Part shown: positions 8,723 to 17,814 of the stretch, one piece after another
How the letters are laid out: every line of letters begins with the position of its first letter
Numbering within the stretch: position 1 is the first letter of the stretch
NCBI GenBank assembly: GCA_019307815.1
Contig: JAFDIV010000016.1
Coordinates: forward strand, 1-64,000
Direction of reading: 5' to 3'
DNA: 64,000 nucleotides
DNA from: Deltaproteobacteria bacterium
GTDB lineage: Bacteria; Desulfobacterota; DSM-4660; Desulfatiglandales; Desulfatiglandaceae
Notes under the pieces: model-generated
What the model saw: the letters and a program-made list of their open reading frames with translations, nothing else
Databases searched by the model: none
What the model was told of the DNA's origin: nothing
Translations under genes and position numbers: made by a program

Positions 8723-10567
8723 ATGAGAAGAGGTCACTGGCAAAGACAGCTAAGGGTAGATCTGACAGAGAGAAAAATCTCGGTCGAATCTATCGAGGAG
8801 GAGGATCTTAGGCGATTTGTGGGGGGAGCGGGGCTTGCCTCAAAAATATTGTTGGATGAGGTGCCCGGAAAAATTGATCCTTACGGCCCTGATAATATTG
8901 CCGTTTTCGCCACGGGGCCCTTTCAAGGACCGGCCATACCAGGTGGTGCTAAGTTCAGTATTGCGGGGATTTCACCCGTAACAGGCACCTTCGGCGATAC
9001 AGCTGCTGGTGCTGATTGGGGGCCTTCCTTAAAGGATGCGGGCTATGACATTCTCGTAATTAAGGGCGCTTCCGAAAAACCGGTGTATCTCCACATTGTT
9101 GACGACGACATTCAAATCAAGGATGCGTCAAATTTGTGGGGAAAGGACAGCTACGAGACCATTGATGCGATTCATCATGAGACCGGTGACAAGAAGTTGA
9201 GTATTGCCTCCATAGGACCGGCAGGCGAAAAACAGGTAGCCATTGCCTGTGTTGTGGTGGACAAACACAGTTTTGCAGGACGATGCGGCCTAGGGGCCGT
9301 CATGGGGTCCAAAGGCCTAAAGGCGATCGCGGTCAGAGGAACTCAAAAGGCCAAATTACATGACCCAAATAAAACAGGATCGCTCATCAGGCAGTATCAG
9401 CAACGGATTCTGAAGGAGGTAAATGAGAACGGATTTAGGGAACACGGAACTCCGGGCTTGTGTGAAACCGCCGAAAGCCTTGGGGACATGCCGATTAAGT
9501 ACTGGCAGGGCGATGTCTGGCCCGAAGGAGCCAAGAGGCTGGGCGCACCCAACTCCACAAGAGTGTTAAACGCCACCCCCTACCCTTGCAAATTTTGCCC
9601 AATAGGGTGTCATCGCAAGATTACCGTAAAAGACCCTCCAGGATATGCTGTTGAAGGGGTGGGCCCTGAATATGAAACATACGGCATGATGGGCACTAAT
9701 CTACTCATCGATGATCCCAAAGTGGTCGCCAAGGCCAATGACATGGCCAACCGTTTGGGACTCGATACGATCTCAGCAGGAGCCATGGTCGGATTTGCAA
9801 TCGAGTGTTTTGAAAGAGGCTGGCTCACAACCAAAGATACTGACGGTCTGGAGCTGAAATGGGGAGACACTGAAGTTCTGTTTTCATTGTTGGACCAAAT
9901 TGGCAACAAAAAGGGCTTTGGGTCCATATTTTCAGCCGGGACATTAAAAGCTGCCCAGAAGATTGGCGGCGAGGCAGTAGATATAGTAGTGCACTGTAAG
10001 GGATTGGATTTCCCAGCCCACGATGCCCGTTCTTGCATCTCTCTAGCTCCCACCTATGCTACTGGTACACGCGGGGCCTGTCACTTCAGGGGAGCATGTG
10101 AGGATGTGGAAATGGGTGGCTTCTTCATACCCGAGATCGGCATCACGGAAGGCGTTGTAAAATTTTTCGAGAGCGAAAATCAAAGCATGGTGTCGGCCAG
10201 GTGTCAGGACTATTTCGCCCTTCTCAACTCCCTGGTCCTATGTGCCTTTATGACCGATGGTGGTGGTATGTCGTTTACAGAAATCAAAGACCTTTTCAAT
10301 GCGGTTACCGGATGGGAGTATTCCATTCAGGATCTGATGGATGCGGGTGAGCGGATCTTTACTGTTCAGCGTCTTATCAATATCCGGGACGGTTACAATG
10401 CAAAATCAGATATTTTGCCGAAAAAGATGTTCCAGCCGGCCAAAGAGGGATTCAGAGCAGGTAAGGTGCCACCGTTTAAGAAACTAATGGAAGACTATTA
10501 CACCCTCCGGGGTTGGAATGACAAAGGCGAACCAACCGCGACCACTTTGGATAGGTTAGGGCTATAA
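8723..10567 (+). CDS. Aldehyde:ferredoxin oxidoreductase family protein (first copy)
   Basis: A 614-residue member of the tungsten (or molybdenum)-pterin AOR family, cytosolic enzymes that oxidise aldehydes to carboxylic acids and pass electrons to ferredoxin. The N-terminal pterin-binding domain (RFVGGAGLASKIL, then FATGPFQGPAIPGG) is typical. The [4Fe-4S] motif is C289-x2-C292-x3-C296 (CKFCPIGC), with a further Cys in the C-terminal part (LVLCAFM). Length matches the family. It follows a GntR regulator by 12 bases and is followed by a MoaD-like gene. Its substrate is unknown; given the hydroxyproline genes just downstream, alpha-ketoglutarate semialdehyde is a candidate (inference). Confidence 0.92.
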   Translation: MRRGHWQRQLRVDLTERKISVESIEEEDLRRFVGGAGLASKILLDEVPGKIDPYGPDNIAVFATGPFQGPAIPGGAKFSIAGISPVTGTFGDTAAGADWGPSLKDAGYDILVIKGASEKPVYLHIVDDDIQIKDASNLWGKDSYETIDAIHHETGDKKLSIASIGPAGEKQVAIACVVVDKHSFAGRCGLGAVMGSKGLKAIAVRGTQKAKLHDPNKTGSLIRQYQQRILKEVNENGFREHGTPGLCETAESLGDMPIKYWQGDVWPEGAKRLGAPNSTRVLNATPYPCKFCPIGCHRKITVKDPPGYAVEGVGPEYETYGMMGTNLLIDDPKVVAKANDMANRLGLDTISAGAMVGFAIECFERGWLTTKDTDGLELKWGDTEVLFSLLDQIGNKKGFGSIFSAGTLKAAQKIGGEAVDIVVHCKGLDFPAHDARSCISLAPTYATGTRGACHFRGACEDVEMGGFFIPEIGITEGVVKFFESENQSMVSARCQDYFALLNSLVLCAFMTDGGGMSFTEIKDLFNAVTGWEYSIQDLMDAGERIFTVQRLINIRDGYNAKSDILPKKMFQPAKEGFRAGKVPPFKKLMEDYYTLRGWNDKGEPTATTLDRLGL

Positions 10568-10681
10568 TCTTTTGGTTATGCAGTGCCAAATAGGATTCTA
10601 GATGTAGTGGCTGAAACTCTGCTCCCGAACAGTATTCTTTTCCTTCCCGGAACGGGAAAATCGATCTTATAAGTACTTTTC

Positions 10682-10915
10682 ATGGAAGTCAGTGTAAAGC
10701 TCATATCCATCTTCACCAAATACGGGAAGAATCTTGATAATGGAACAGTGATATTGAAAGAGGGTGACACAGTAGCGACTCTTGCGCAGAGGTTAGGACT
10801 GCCTATGAAATATGTAAGACTTGTCTTTGTTAACGGAAAACAGGTGGGCTTGGACTATACTCTATCCCAGGGCGATAGCGTTTTTTTCCTCCCCCCTGCT
10901 CTGGGGGGAGGATAG
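10682..10915 (+). CDS. MoaD/ThiS-family sulfur carrier protein
   Basis: A 77-residue ubiquitin-like beta-grasp protein ending in the required Gly-Gly (PPALGGG). MoaD-type carriers are adenylylated and thiocarboxylated at this tail and donate sulfur during molybdopterin synthesis. It lies 114 bases after the AOR gene, so a dedicated role in building the pterin cofactor of that AOR is likely. A second AOR/carrier pair exists at 32212-34550. No good Shine-Dalgarno sequence precedes the ATG. The gap 10568-10681 holds only a short hairpin (TTCCCG-GAA-CGGGAA). Confidence 0.8.
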   Translation: MEVSVKLISIFTKYGKNLDNGTVILKEGDTVATLAQRLGLPMKYVRLVFVNGKQVGLDYTLSQGDSVFFLPPALGGG

Positions 10916-11073
10916 CTATCATTGGGGCCTAAACACGGCTTTGAGGTTTATCTGAACCGAGAAAGCCATTCAAGAAAGGGGGTGAACAGGGGAATCGTTG
11001 AAAAAGATAGCCGGTCATATTGTGAGACACCCAATAGTTTATGCATTCAATCAATTCAGAGGAGGGTCCAAAG

Positions 11074-12207
11074 ATGAGAAAACTTGCCTTCATGATAACA
11101 ATTGCAGTGTTGCTGTGCCTTGTCATCGGCCTTAATATCCCCGATGCCAAAGAGCCCGTCAAAATCGGTATCCTGTGCCCCATCACAGGAACACAGGCAG
11201 TTATGTCCGAAGATTTGCTTACGGGATTTAAGCTGGCCCAGGAAGAGATTAACGCCGCTGGCGGCATACTCGGGAGGCCCGTAAAATTGATTGTTGAGGA
11301 CACCGAGACCCGTCCGGCAGCCGGTATGGATGCGGCACGAAAGCTTATAGAGGTTGATAAGGTCAAGATTATTTCCGGCGGTTTCTCGAGCGGGGTGGCC
11401 CTGCCCATTGCAAAGTACTGCCAGCAACACAAAATATTAGCCGTCTTCCAGCCTCCCACATCCCCACTTTTTCGCCATGTAGGTTCTTATATTTTCCTCA
11501 CAAACGTACTGGACAATTACAAGGGCAAGGTGATCGCCGATTTCGCGGTGGAGGATTCGGGAAAGACCAGATTCGCAACCATGTTTATGAACAACGCTTT
11601 CGGCAAGGCGTTGATGGATGAGACCTTGAAAAACTTGAAAAAGCATGGGGTACAGGTTGTAACCAAGGTTGTTTATGAATTGAACAAGGTTGATTACAAG
11701 GCCGAACTTCAGAGGCTCTTCTCAAAAAAACCGGAGGTAGTCATAGCCACATTTTATGCCAAAGAGGGCCTGGTCACTGCGAAGCAGGCATATGAAATGG
11801 GGCTGCTGAATGTGAACCAAGTGCCCTGGTATGTTCCTGAAATGACATCTAGCTTTGCGAGTGCTATTAAGGAAATCCCTCAGGTTCTTGAAGGTATAAA
11901 GGGGCTCAACCCACTTCAACCCGGCGCCTTGTTTATGGAAAAGTTCAAGAAGAAAATGGGGCGCGAGCCTATAACGGCCTATGCCGCAATGAACTATGAT
12001 GCATTGATCATGATTGCCATGGCTGCCAATTTTGCCCATTCAACAGACCCGACAAAAGTAAGAGATGCGCTCTGGAAGATTGACGACTGGTACAGAGGGC
12101 AGTCTACCGGAGGCGACAAACGATTTGACAAAGACGGTATGCAGGGCTATGGAAAGTACGCTAAGGTCATAATCAAAAACGGCAAAATAGTACCTTATAA
12201 GAAATAG
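11074..12207 (+). CDS. Liv-type periplasmic substrate-binding protein (second system)
   Basis: About 377 residues, Peripla_BP_6 family, paralogous to the protein at 6525-7655. An AGAGGAGG stretch about 8 bases upstream supports the ATG at 11074, which starts a signal peptide (MRKLAFMITIAVLLCLVIGL). The upstream in-frame ATG at 11041 would add 11 polar residues before the signal and is unlikely. Family motifs CPITGTQAVMSED and AQEEINAAGGILGRP are present. It is the first gene of the second Liv system (order: binding protein-H-M-G-F, unlike the first system). A hairpin separates it from livH, which would let the binding protein be made in excess. Confidence 0.9.
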   Translation: MRKLAFMITIAVLLCLVIGLNIPDAKEPVKIGILCPITGTQAVMSEDLLTGFKLAQEEINAAGGILGRPVKLIVEDTETRPAAGMDAARKLIEVDKVKIISGGFSSGVALPIAKYCQQHKILAVFQPPTSPLFRHVGSYIFLTNVLDNYKGKVIADFAVEDSGKTRFATMFMNNAFGKALMDETLKNLKKHGVQVVTKVVYELNKVDYKAELQRLFSKKPEVVIATFYAKEGLVTAKQAYEMGLLNVNQVPWYVPEMTSSFASAIKEIPQVLEGIKGLNPLQPGALFMEKFKKKMGREPITAYAAMNYDALIMIAMAANFAHSTDPTKVRDALWKIDDWYRGQSTGGDKRFDKDGMQGYGKYAKVIIKNGKIVPYKK

Positions 12208-12264
12208 AAACCATGGATTGGTGAACCTGGGTTGCTACACCCACTAACTGCTCGTATGGATACA

Positions 12265-12307
12265 TAAAATTCCCACCGGCTTGGCATTTAGGCTGGTGGG
12301 AATTTTA
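12265..12307 (+). terminator. Hairpin terminator between the second binding-protein gene and livH
   Basis: TAAAATTCCCACC (12265-12277) pairs perfectly with GGTGGGAATTTTA (12295-12307), 13 base pairs with a 17-base loop. The arms supply A and T tracts on both sides, so it could act in both directions. In a liv-type operon such a hairpin commonly gives partial termination or mRNA protection after the binding-protein gene. Confidence 0.8.
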
Positions 12308-12357
12308 CATAGCCTAAGTGGATTATTACAGTCAAAAGACCGACAGGTTGGGGCATT

Positions 12358-13272
12358 ATGGAAATTTCACAAATTATTGTAAACAGCCTCATTAGGGCCT
12401 CCGAATTAAGTCTGCTAGCCATAGGACTTACTATGGTCTTCGATATACTTAAATTTGCCAATTTTGCTCACGCGGACTACGCGGTTTTGGGAAGCTTTCT
12501 TACGTACTCATTCAATCAAGGTTTAGGAATACCATTATTGGTTGCGATAGTTATAGCCGCTATTCTCACGGGAGTATTTGGAATCGGAATAGATAAGATA
12601 CTGTTCAAAAGGTTAAGAACAATGGGCGTCCAGCCCGTGTCTCTAATGATTGTCTCCATGGGAGTGGCAATTGCTCTGCGAAATATCTTACGTTTAATAT
12701 GGTCAAGCAGGACAAAGACGTACCATATCGCCATTAAACAACCTTTTGAGATACTGGGGGCCAGAATTACTGCGCTACAATTGGAGATAATCTTTGCAGG
12801 CTTGCTTTCAATGGTCGCTTTTCATCTCCTACTCCATAGGACAACGTTTGGGAAGGCATTGCGGGCGATATCTGATAATAGGGCACTTGCGAGTGCCTGT
12901 GCCATTGATTCTGAAAAGATGATTAAGTGGATGTGGTTTATTGCCTCCGCATACGGAGTTATAGGCGGTACGATGATAGCAATGGAGCATGTACTGTACC
13001 CGAGGCTTGGTTTCGACATTCTAATCCCCATTTTTTGCGCTGCAATTTTGGGAGGAATAGGCAATCCTTACGGAGCCATGTTAGGTGCCTTGATCCTCGC
13101 CTTTGCCGAAAATATAGCCCTGGCCCTTGATCTAAAATGGTTATTGAACCTCGGCGGTTTGTTTCACTTTGAATCTATTCAGCTAAACACAGGCTACAAA
13201 CCTGCAGTGAGTTTTGTCATACTTATATTCGTGTTACTCTTGAAACCAACTGGTATCTTGAGAAAGGAATAA
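12358..13272 (+). CDS. livH: Branched-chain amino acid-type ABC transporter permease LivH (second system)
   Basis: A 304-residue polytopic membrane protein with LivH signatures LTMVFDILKFANFAHADY and GGIGNPYGAMLGALILAFAEN. It is clearly paralogous to the protein at 3103-4023. It is followed 10 bases later by livM. The second system from here to 15706 looks somewhat more AT-rich in third codon positions than its neighbours by eye, which might mean a different origin; I have not computed this. Confidence 0.92.
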   Translation: MEISQIIVNSLIRASELSLLAIGLTMVFDILKFANFAHADYAVLGSFLTYSFNQGLGIPLLVAIVIAAILTGVFGIGIDKILFKRLRTMGVQPVSLMIVSMGVAIALRNILRLIWSSRTKTYHIAIKQPFEILGARITALQLEIIFAGLLSMVAFHLLLHRTTFGKALRAISDNRALASACAIDSEKMIKWMWFIASAYGVIGGTMIAMEHVLYPRLGFDILIPIFCAAILGGIGNPYGAMLGALILAFAENIALALDLKWLLNLGGLFHFESIQLNTGYKPAVSFVILIFVLLLKPTGILRKE

Positions 13273-13282
13273 AAGGAATAAT

Positions 13283-14203
13283 ATGACAATAGTAAATTTT
13301 ATAATTTACTTTATGATAATGGTGGGCATCTACGCTTTATTGTCCATGAGTCTCAACTTCCAGGTGGGCTATGCTGGTCTAATAAATTTTGGCCAGGTCG
13401 TCTTTTTCTGCATAGGTGCATACACCTCATCTCTATTGGCAACGAAGACAGGCCTGCCACTGCTGTTCTGCTTTTTATCAGCAATGATTGTGAGCGGTTT
13501 TTTTGGTTATGTGATGAGCATACCCACTAAATCCCTAAAATCTGACTACTGGGCAATTGCGACACTGGCAGCTGCAGAAGTAATACGACTGGTGGCTTTA
13601 AATGAAGGGTGGCTAACAGGTGGGCCATTCGGGGTTATGAGCATTCCACAGCCTCTTCAATCGCTATTTTCAATGGAAAATTACCCACTTTTCTATCTAC
13701 TTCTTGTGGCTATGTGCGTCGTGGGGGTTTACTTCTGTCTCACTTTGATTACAGACTCTCCATTCGGTAGAGATCTTAAGGCAATTAGGGAAGAAGAGGA
13801 CTTATGTCTCAGTCTAGGCAAAAATACCCGAGCACTCAAATTGCAAGCTATGATAGTTGCCGGGATGGTCGGGGGGCTGGCCGGAGCCCTATTTGCTCAC
13901 TACATAACGTACATTTCTCCTGAAAATTTTTGGCCAATTGAGACATTTTTGATGTGGGCAATGATTATTGTAGGAGGCAGAGGAAACCATGCTGGAGCCA
14001 TTCTTGGCGCTGCATTAATACAACTATTTAATGTCTCTACGAGATTCATTGGCGCATACGTGGCATTGGGCTCTGACTCCATGGCATCCTTGCGCATGAT
14101 TATTATTGGCCTTCTCATAATTATTTTTGTTTCATACCGGCCAGAAGGGCTCATAAAGGAAAAGAAAAAGGTTTATCACCTAAGAACCAGCCAAGAGGAG
14201 TAG
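13283..14203 (+). CDS. livM: Branched-chain amino acid-type ABC transporter permease LivM (second system)
   Basis: A 306-residue polytopic permease with LivM signatures SMSLNFQVGYAGLINFGQVVFF and DSPFGRDLKAIREEED, followed by WAMIIVGGRGNHAG. It lacks the glycine-rich insert seen in the first LivM (WLTGGPFGVM instead). It lies 10 bases after livH and 8 bases before livG, within one operon. Confidence 0.92.
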   Translation: MTIVNFIIYFMIMVGIYALLSMSLNFQVGYAGLINFGQVVFFCIGAYTSSLLATKTGLPLLFCFLSAMIVSGFFGYVMSIPTKSLKSDYWAIATLAAAEVIRLVALNEGWLTGGPFGVMSIPQPLQSLFSMENYPLFYLLLVAMCVVGVYFCLTLITDSPFGRDLKAIREEEDLCLSLGKNTRALKLQAMIVAGMVGGLAGALFAHYITYISPENFWPIETFLMWAMIIVGGRGNHAGAILGAALIQLFNVSTRFIGAYVALGSDSMASLRMIIIGLLIIIFVSYRPEGLIKEKKKVYHLRTSQEE

Positions 14204-14211
14204 CCATTCCT

Positions 14212-14967
14212 ATGCTAAAAGTAAAAAACCTGCAAAAGAATTTCGGAAACCTTCGGGCATTGGATAACGTTTCTCTTGAGGTGGAAGGCAACTCAGTCGT
14301 AGGCTTGATAGGGCCTAACGGTTCAGGTAAAAGCACCTTATTTAATGTGGTATCAGGCTTTTATGAGAAGGACAGGGGTGAAATATATTTCAAGGGGGAG
14401 AGAATAGACGGATTGACACCTGACGCGATTGCCAAGAAAGGCCTGTGCCGAACCTTCCAGATTGCCAAGGCCCCCGAGAAACTTACAGTCCTGGAAAATA
14501 TGCTCCTAGCTGCTGAGAAGCAGGTAGGAGAAAACCCGTTTGCTGCTCTATTCGCCCGTAGGCGAATCAATCCAGTCGAAAAGAAAAATGTGGAAAGGGC
14601 GATTGAGCTACTCGAAATCTTGCAACTGATTGATTTAAAAAATGAGTATGCAGGAGACCTGTCTGGGGGGCAGAAAAAACTCCTCTCGCTAGGAAGGATC
14701 TTTATGCGAAACCCAGATATGATTCTTTTGGATGAGCCTACTGCAGGAGTCAATCCGACATTAACCATGCAACTTATTAAGGTGATACGAGAACTCCAAA
14801 AGAAGGAACATAAATCGGTTCTCATTATTGAGCACAGCATGAAGGTCATAAGCAGTATTTGCGATAAGGTCTTTGTTTTGAATTTTGGTCAAGTAATAGC
14901 AGAGGGGACCCCCGATGAAATTCAGCAAAACGACAAAGTGCTTGACGCTTACCTAGGATGTGCCTAA
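14212..14967 (+). CDS. livG: ABC transporter ATP-binding protein LivG (second system)
   Basis: A 251-residue ATPase with Walker A GPNGSGKST, the LivG segment CRTFQIAKAPEKLTV, signature DLSGGQKK, Walker B MILLDEPTAG and H-loop IEHSM. It pairs with LivF encoded next to power the second importer. Confidence 0.92.
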   Translation: MLKVKNLQKNFGNLRALDNVSLEVEGNSVVGLIGPNGSGKSTLFNVVSGFYEKDRGEIYFKGERIDGLTPDAIAKKGLCRTFQIAKAPEKLTVLENMLLAAEKQVGENPFAALFARRRINPVEKKNVERAIELLEILQLIDLKNEYAGDLSGGQKKLLSLGRIFMRNPDMILLDEPTAGVNPTLTMQLIKVIRELQKKEHKSVLIIEHSMKVISSICDKVFVLNFGQVIAEGTPDEIQQNDKVLDAYLGCA

Positions 14968-14998
14968 CCAGGTTTTATTGCTAGGAGGTTTAAGGCCT

Positions 14999-15706
14999 AT
15001 GGCTTTATTGGAAGTAAGTGATGTAGTATCAGGTTACGGCAAAACGGATATTCTTCACGGTGTCTCTATAAGTGTAGAAAAAGATGAAATAGTCACGATA
15101 ATCGGGCCGAACGGTGCAGGGAAATCAACACTGTTCAAGACAATAATGGGATATCTTTTGCCCCGGGCTGGGAAAATAACTTTTTTGGGCGAAGATGTAA
15201 CAAAGCTACCACCTAACAAGAAGGTAGAAAAGGGTATTGCTTATGTTCCACAGTTGGAAAACGTTTTCCCTTCCCTAACAATCCAGGAAAATCTGGAGAT
15301 GGGAGGGTATTCTAAAGACAAAGACAAGCAAAGAAAAGGAATAGAACGAGCATTCGAAACTTTTCCCATACTCGCAAGCAGGAGAATGCAACGGGCGAAA
15401 TCCCTGAGCGGTGGGGAGAGGCAAATGCTTGCCATGAGTATCGCGCTCATGACAGAGCCCGCCCTCCTTCTGTTGGACGAACCGTCTGCAGGCCTCTCAC
15501 CCAAGGTTACCGAAGAAGTCTTCAATCAAATCAACCGGCTCCATGATAAAGGAATAGCCATCCTGATTATTGAACAAGATGCGCATAGATCCCTGAAAAT
15601 ATCTGACAGGGGTTATGTTCTCGCTATGGGACAAAACTATTTTGACGGACCCGCAGATTCAATACTAAATGACGAAAAAATACGAGAGGCCTTTTTGGGC
15701 GGATGA
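14999..15706 (+). CDS. livF: ABC transporter ATP-binding protein LivF (second system)
   Basis: About 235 residues with Walker A GPNGAGKST, signature SLSGGERQM, Walker B LLLLDEPSAGLSP, the LivF-type glutamine H-loop (IIEQDAH) and the usual REAFLGG ending. I chose the ATG at 14999, preceded by AGGAGG at 14983-14988; an upstream in-frame GTG at 14960 overlapping livG would add 13 residues with no family match. It is the last gene of the second Liv system. The racemase-family gene starts 66 bases later without an evident terminator, so transcription may continue into the hydroxyproline genes. Confidence 0.92.
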   Translation: MALLEVSDVVSGYGKTDILHGVSISVEKDEIVTIIGPNGAGKSTLFKTIMGYLLPRAGKITFLGEDVTKLPPNKKVEKGIAYVPQLENVFPSLTIQENLEMGGYSKDKDKQRKGIERAFETFPILASRRMQRAKSLSGGERQMLAMSIALMTEPALLLLDEPSAGLSPKVTEEVFNQINRLHDKGIAILIIEQDAHRSLKISDRGYVLAMGQNYFDGPADSILNDEKIREAFLGG

Positions 15707-15772
15707 TTGTTTTTTCCCGTCATAATAGGCTGCCTATTCTTCTACTCCTTAGATATGGGCACGGAATAAGTC

Positions 15773-16819
15773 ATGAGATTTGACAGACTATTGACAACCA
15801 TAGATGCTCATGCAGAAGGCAACCCTGAGCGGGTGGTACTAAGTGGAATACCTTACATTCCCGGCAGCACCATGTTGGAGAAATCCAAGTATGTTCGCAG
15901 CAATTTAGACTATCTTCGCACATTCCTGGTCCATGAGCCCAGGGGACACAGCAATATGTACGCTGCCCTTGTTGTGCCACCCTGTGATCGAAGGGCCGAT
16001 TTTGGGGTGATATACATGGAACCAGGAGGATATGTTACCATGTGCGGGCACGGAACCATTGCAGTGTGCACTGTTCTTATTGAGACAGGCGTCATTCAAC
16101 CAGTGGAGCCGGAAACCGAAATTGTGCTGGACACCCCTGCAGGACTTATTCAGGCAAGGGTGGAAGTAAAGGGAGGAAAGGCAGTATCTGTTACGATCCA
16201 AAATGTCCCTTCGTTCCTTTATATGAAAGATGTTATTGTAGAAGTAGACGAAATCGGCAAGGTAAAAACTGATATAGCCTATGGAGGTAATTTTTATGCC
16301 ATTCTGGAGGCTCAAAGTGTTGGTCTGGAGATTAGATCTGATCAGGTGCACAAAATAATAGCATTCGGGACCAAAATATGGCGTGCAGTCAATGAAGAAA
16401 TTGAGATTCATCATCCAGAAAAGCCAGAAATAGATTGTGTTAACTATGTAGAATTTTCTGCTCCGGCGACGAATCCAAAGGCAAATATGAAGAACGCGGT
16501 GGTTGTGCCACCTGGAGGCATAGATCGTTCTCCCTGTGGAACAGGAACAAGTGCAAAAATGGCCATACTCCATGCAAAAGGAGAACTTGCTTTGGGAGAG
16601 GAATTCGTCCACGAAAGCATTATTGGAAGCTTATTCTACGGCAAACTCACAAGAGAGACGCAAGTTGGCGGTTATCAGGCGGTCGTGCCTACCATACGAG
16701 GAAGTGCCTATATAACGGGCATCCACCAATTTGTTGTTGACCCTGAGGATCCATTTCCCAAGGGGTTCCAGCTCGGAAAGGCTGAAAAGCTTTATGGCTT
16801 TGAATTTAGAACCGGATAA
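15773..16819 (+). CDS. Proline racemase family protein, probable 4-hydroxyproline 2-epimerase (first copy)
   Basis: A 348-residue cytosolic enzyme of the proline racemase/hydroxyproline epimerase family. These cofactor-free enzymes invert the alpha carbon of an imino acid with two cysteines acting as acid and base. Both are present: C91 in MCGHGT and C255 in DRSPCGTGT. The double cysteine argues against trans-3-hydroxy-L-proline dehydratase, where the second is usually threonine. The next gene is a DHDPS-family protein, and a flavin dehydrogenase follows, which is the classic L-hydroxyproline degradation set, so L-4-hydroxyproline to cis-4-hydroxy-D-proline is the likely reaction. Proline racemase is the alternative. 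Confidence 0.88.
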   Translation: MRFDRLLTTIDAHAEGNPERVVLSGIPYIPGSTMLEKSKYVRSNLDYLRTFLVHEPRGHSNMYAALVVPPCDRRADFGVIYMEPGGYVTMCGHGTIAVCTVLIETGVIQPVEPETEIVLDTPAGLIQARVEVKGGKAVSVTIQNVPSFLYMKDVIVEVDEIGKVKTDIAYGGNFYAILEAQSVGLEIRSDQVHKIIAFGTKIWRAVNEEIEIHHPEKPEIDCVNYVEFSAPATNPKANMKNAVVVPPGGIDRSPCGTGTSAKMAILHAKGELALGEEFVHESIIGSLFYGKLTRETQVGGYQAVVPTIRGSAYITGIHQFVVDPEDPFPKGFQLGKAEKLYGFEFRTG

Positions 16820-16866
16820 ATCCAGAGAAAAGTGATACTAATTATAATAAAAGGAGGAGTAGCACC

Positions 16867-17739
16867 TTGAAAGAACTTAAAGGAATTTGTGTTGCCTTGT
16901 GCACCCCATTTACCCAGGACGGGGAAAAGGTGGATGAAACAGCATTAAGAGACCATATAGATTCTATGCTGGAAGCCGGGATTCATATTATCCTGGTATG
17001 TGGGGGTACAGGCGAGTTCGCCTATTTAAGACCCGAGGAGAGGAAAAAAATAACGGAAATTGCCTCAAAACATATTGATGGCAGAGCAGGGTTCATGGTG
17101 CAGACGTCTGCCATCAATACGGCCGACGCCATAGAATACGCACGGCATGCAGAAGGAGAAGGCGCAGATTGTCTCCTTATTCTGCCCCCTTATTTTGAAG
17201 GCCCCGATAATGAAGGGGTCTACTATCACTACGAGAAAATTTCTGAAGCCATTAACATTCCCATTATGGTTTACAATATCCCGGTCCATTCCGGTATTGA
17301 CATAACTCCCTCCTTTTTCAAGCGGCTCATGGAAATAGACAATGTAAAATACATTAAAGATAGCACCGGTGATATTATCCGGATACAGGAATTGCTCGCA
17401 ATAGGGGCAAGAGTATTCAATGGGGGGGATCCCATTGCATTTTTCAGCCTCCTGGCGGGATGTCCCGGGTGTGTATGGGGGGCACCCAACGCCATGCCGA
17501 GGGAAGCTGTCGATCTTTATAACTATGTGACCTCGGGAAAGCTTGAGAAGGCAAGGGAGCTTTGGAAGCGCATGTTTCCGGCCAACCTGTTTTTCTGGAC
17601 CCACGTGTACAATGCATCGGTTAAGGCAGCCACAAATCTATCAGGGAGGAAAGTGGGACCATGCCGTAAACCTGTTCTGCCTTTGACGGAAAAAGAGATG
17701 ATTGATCTTAAAAAGGCCCTTCAACCTTTGGGGATTTAG
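16867..17739 (+). CDS. DHDPS/N-acetylneuraminate lyase family protein, probable pyrroline-4-hydroxy-2-carboxylate deaminase (first copy)
   Basis: A 290-residue TIM-barrel Schiff-base enzyme. The catalytic lysine is K164 (YIKDSTGD), the assisting tyrosine Y136 (YNIP), and the substrate loop GGTGEF lies at 46-51. Members of this family convert delta1-pyrroline-4-hydroxy-2-carboxylate to alpha-ketoglutarate semialdehyde and ammonia in hydroxyproline catabolism. The position between two hydroxyproline epimerase-like genes supports that role over lysine synthesis or sialic acid cleavage. It starts with TTG, supported by AAAGGAGGAG about 8 bases upstream. Confidence 0.82.
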   Translation: MKELKGICVALCTPFTQDGEKVDETALRDHIDSMLEAGIHIILVCGGTGEFAYLRPEERKKITEIASKHIDGRAGFMVQTSAINTADAIEYARHAEGEGADCLLILPPYFEGPDNEGVYYHYEKISEAINIPIMVYNIPVHSGIDITPSFFKRLMEIDNVKYIKDSTGDIIRIQELLAIGARVFNGGDPIAFFSLLAGCPGCVWGAPNAMPREAVDLYNYVTSGKLEKARELWKRMFPANLFFWTHVYNASVKAATNLSGRKVGPCRKPVLPLTEKEMIDLKKALQPLGI

Positions 17740-17814
17740 GCTGATATTGAGGGCCTTGACTTCCTGTGAACACTTTGCCCTTGTTAAAATCCAAATACGA
17801 GGGGGTGGCTTCAA

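Noticed and set aside
15905-16612. 235-codon minus-strand open frame
   Set aside because: It is antisense to the first racemase gene, whose catalytic motifs are unambiguous; the composition is typical of a shadow frame.
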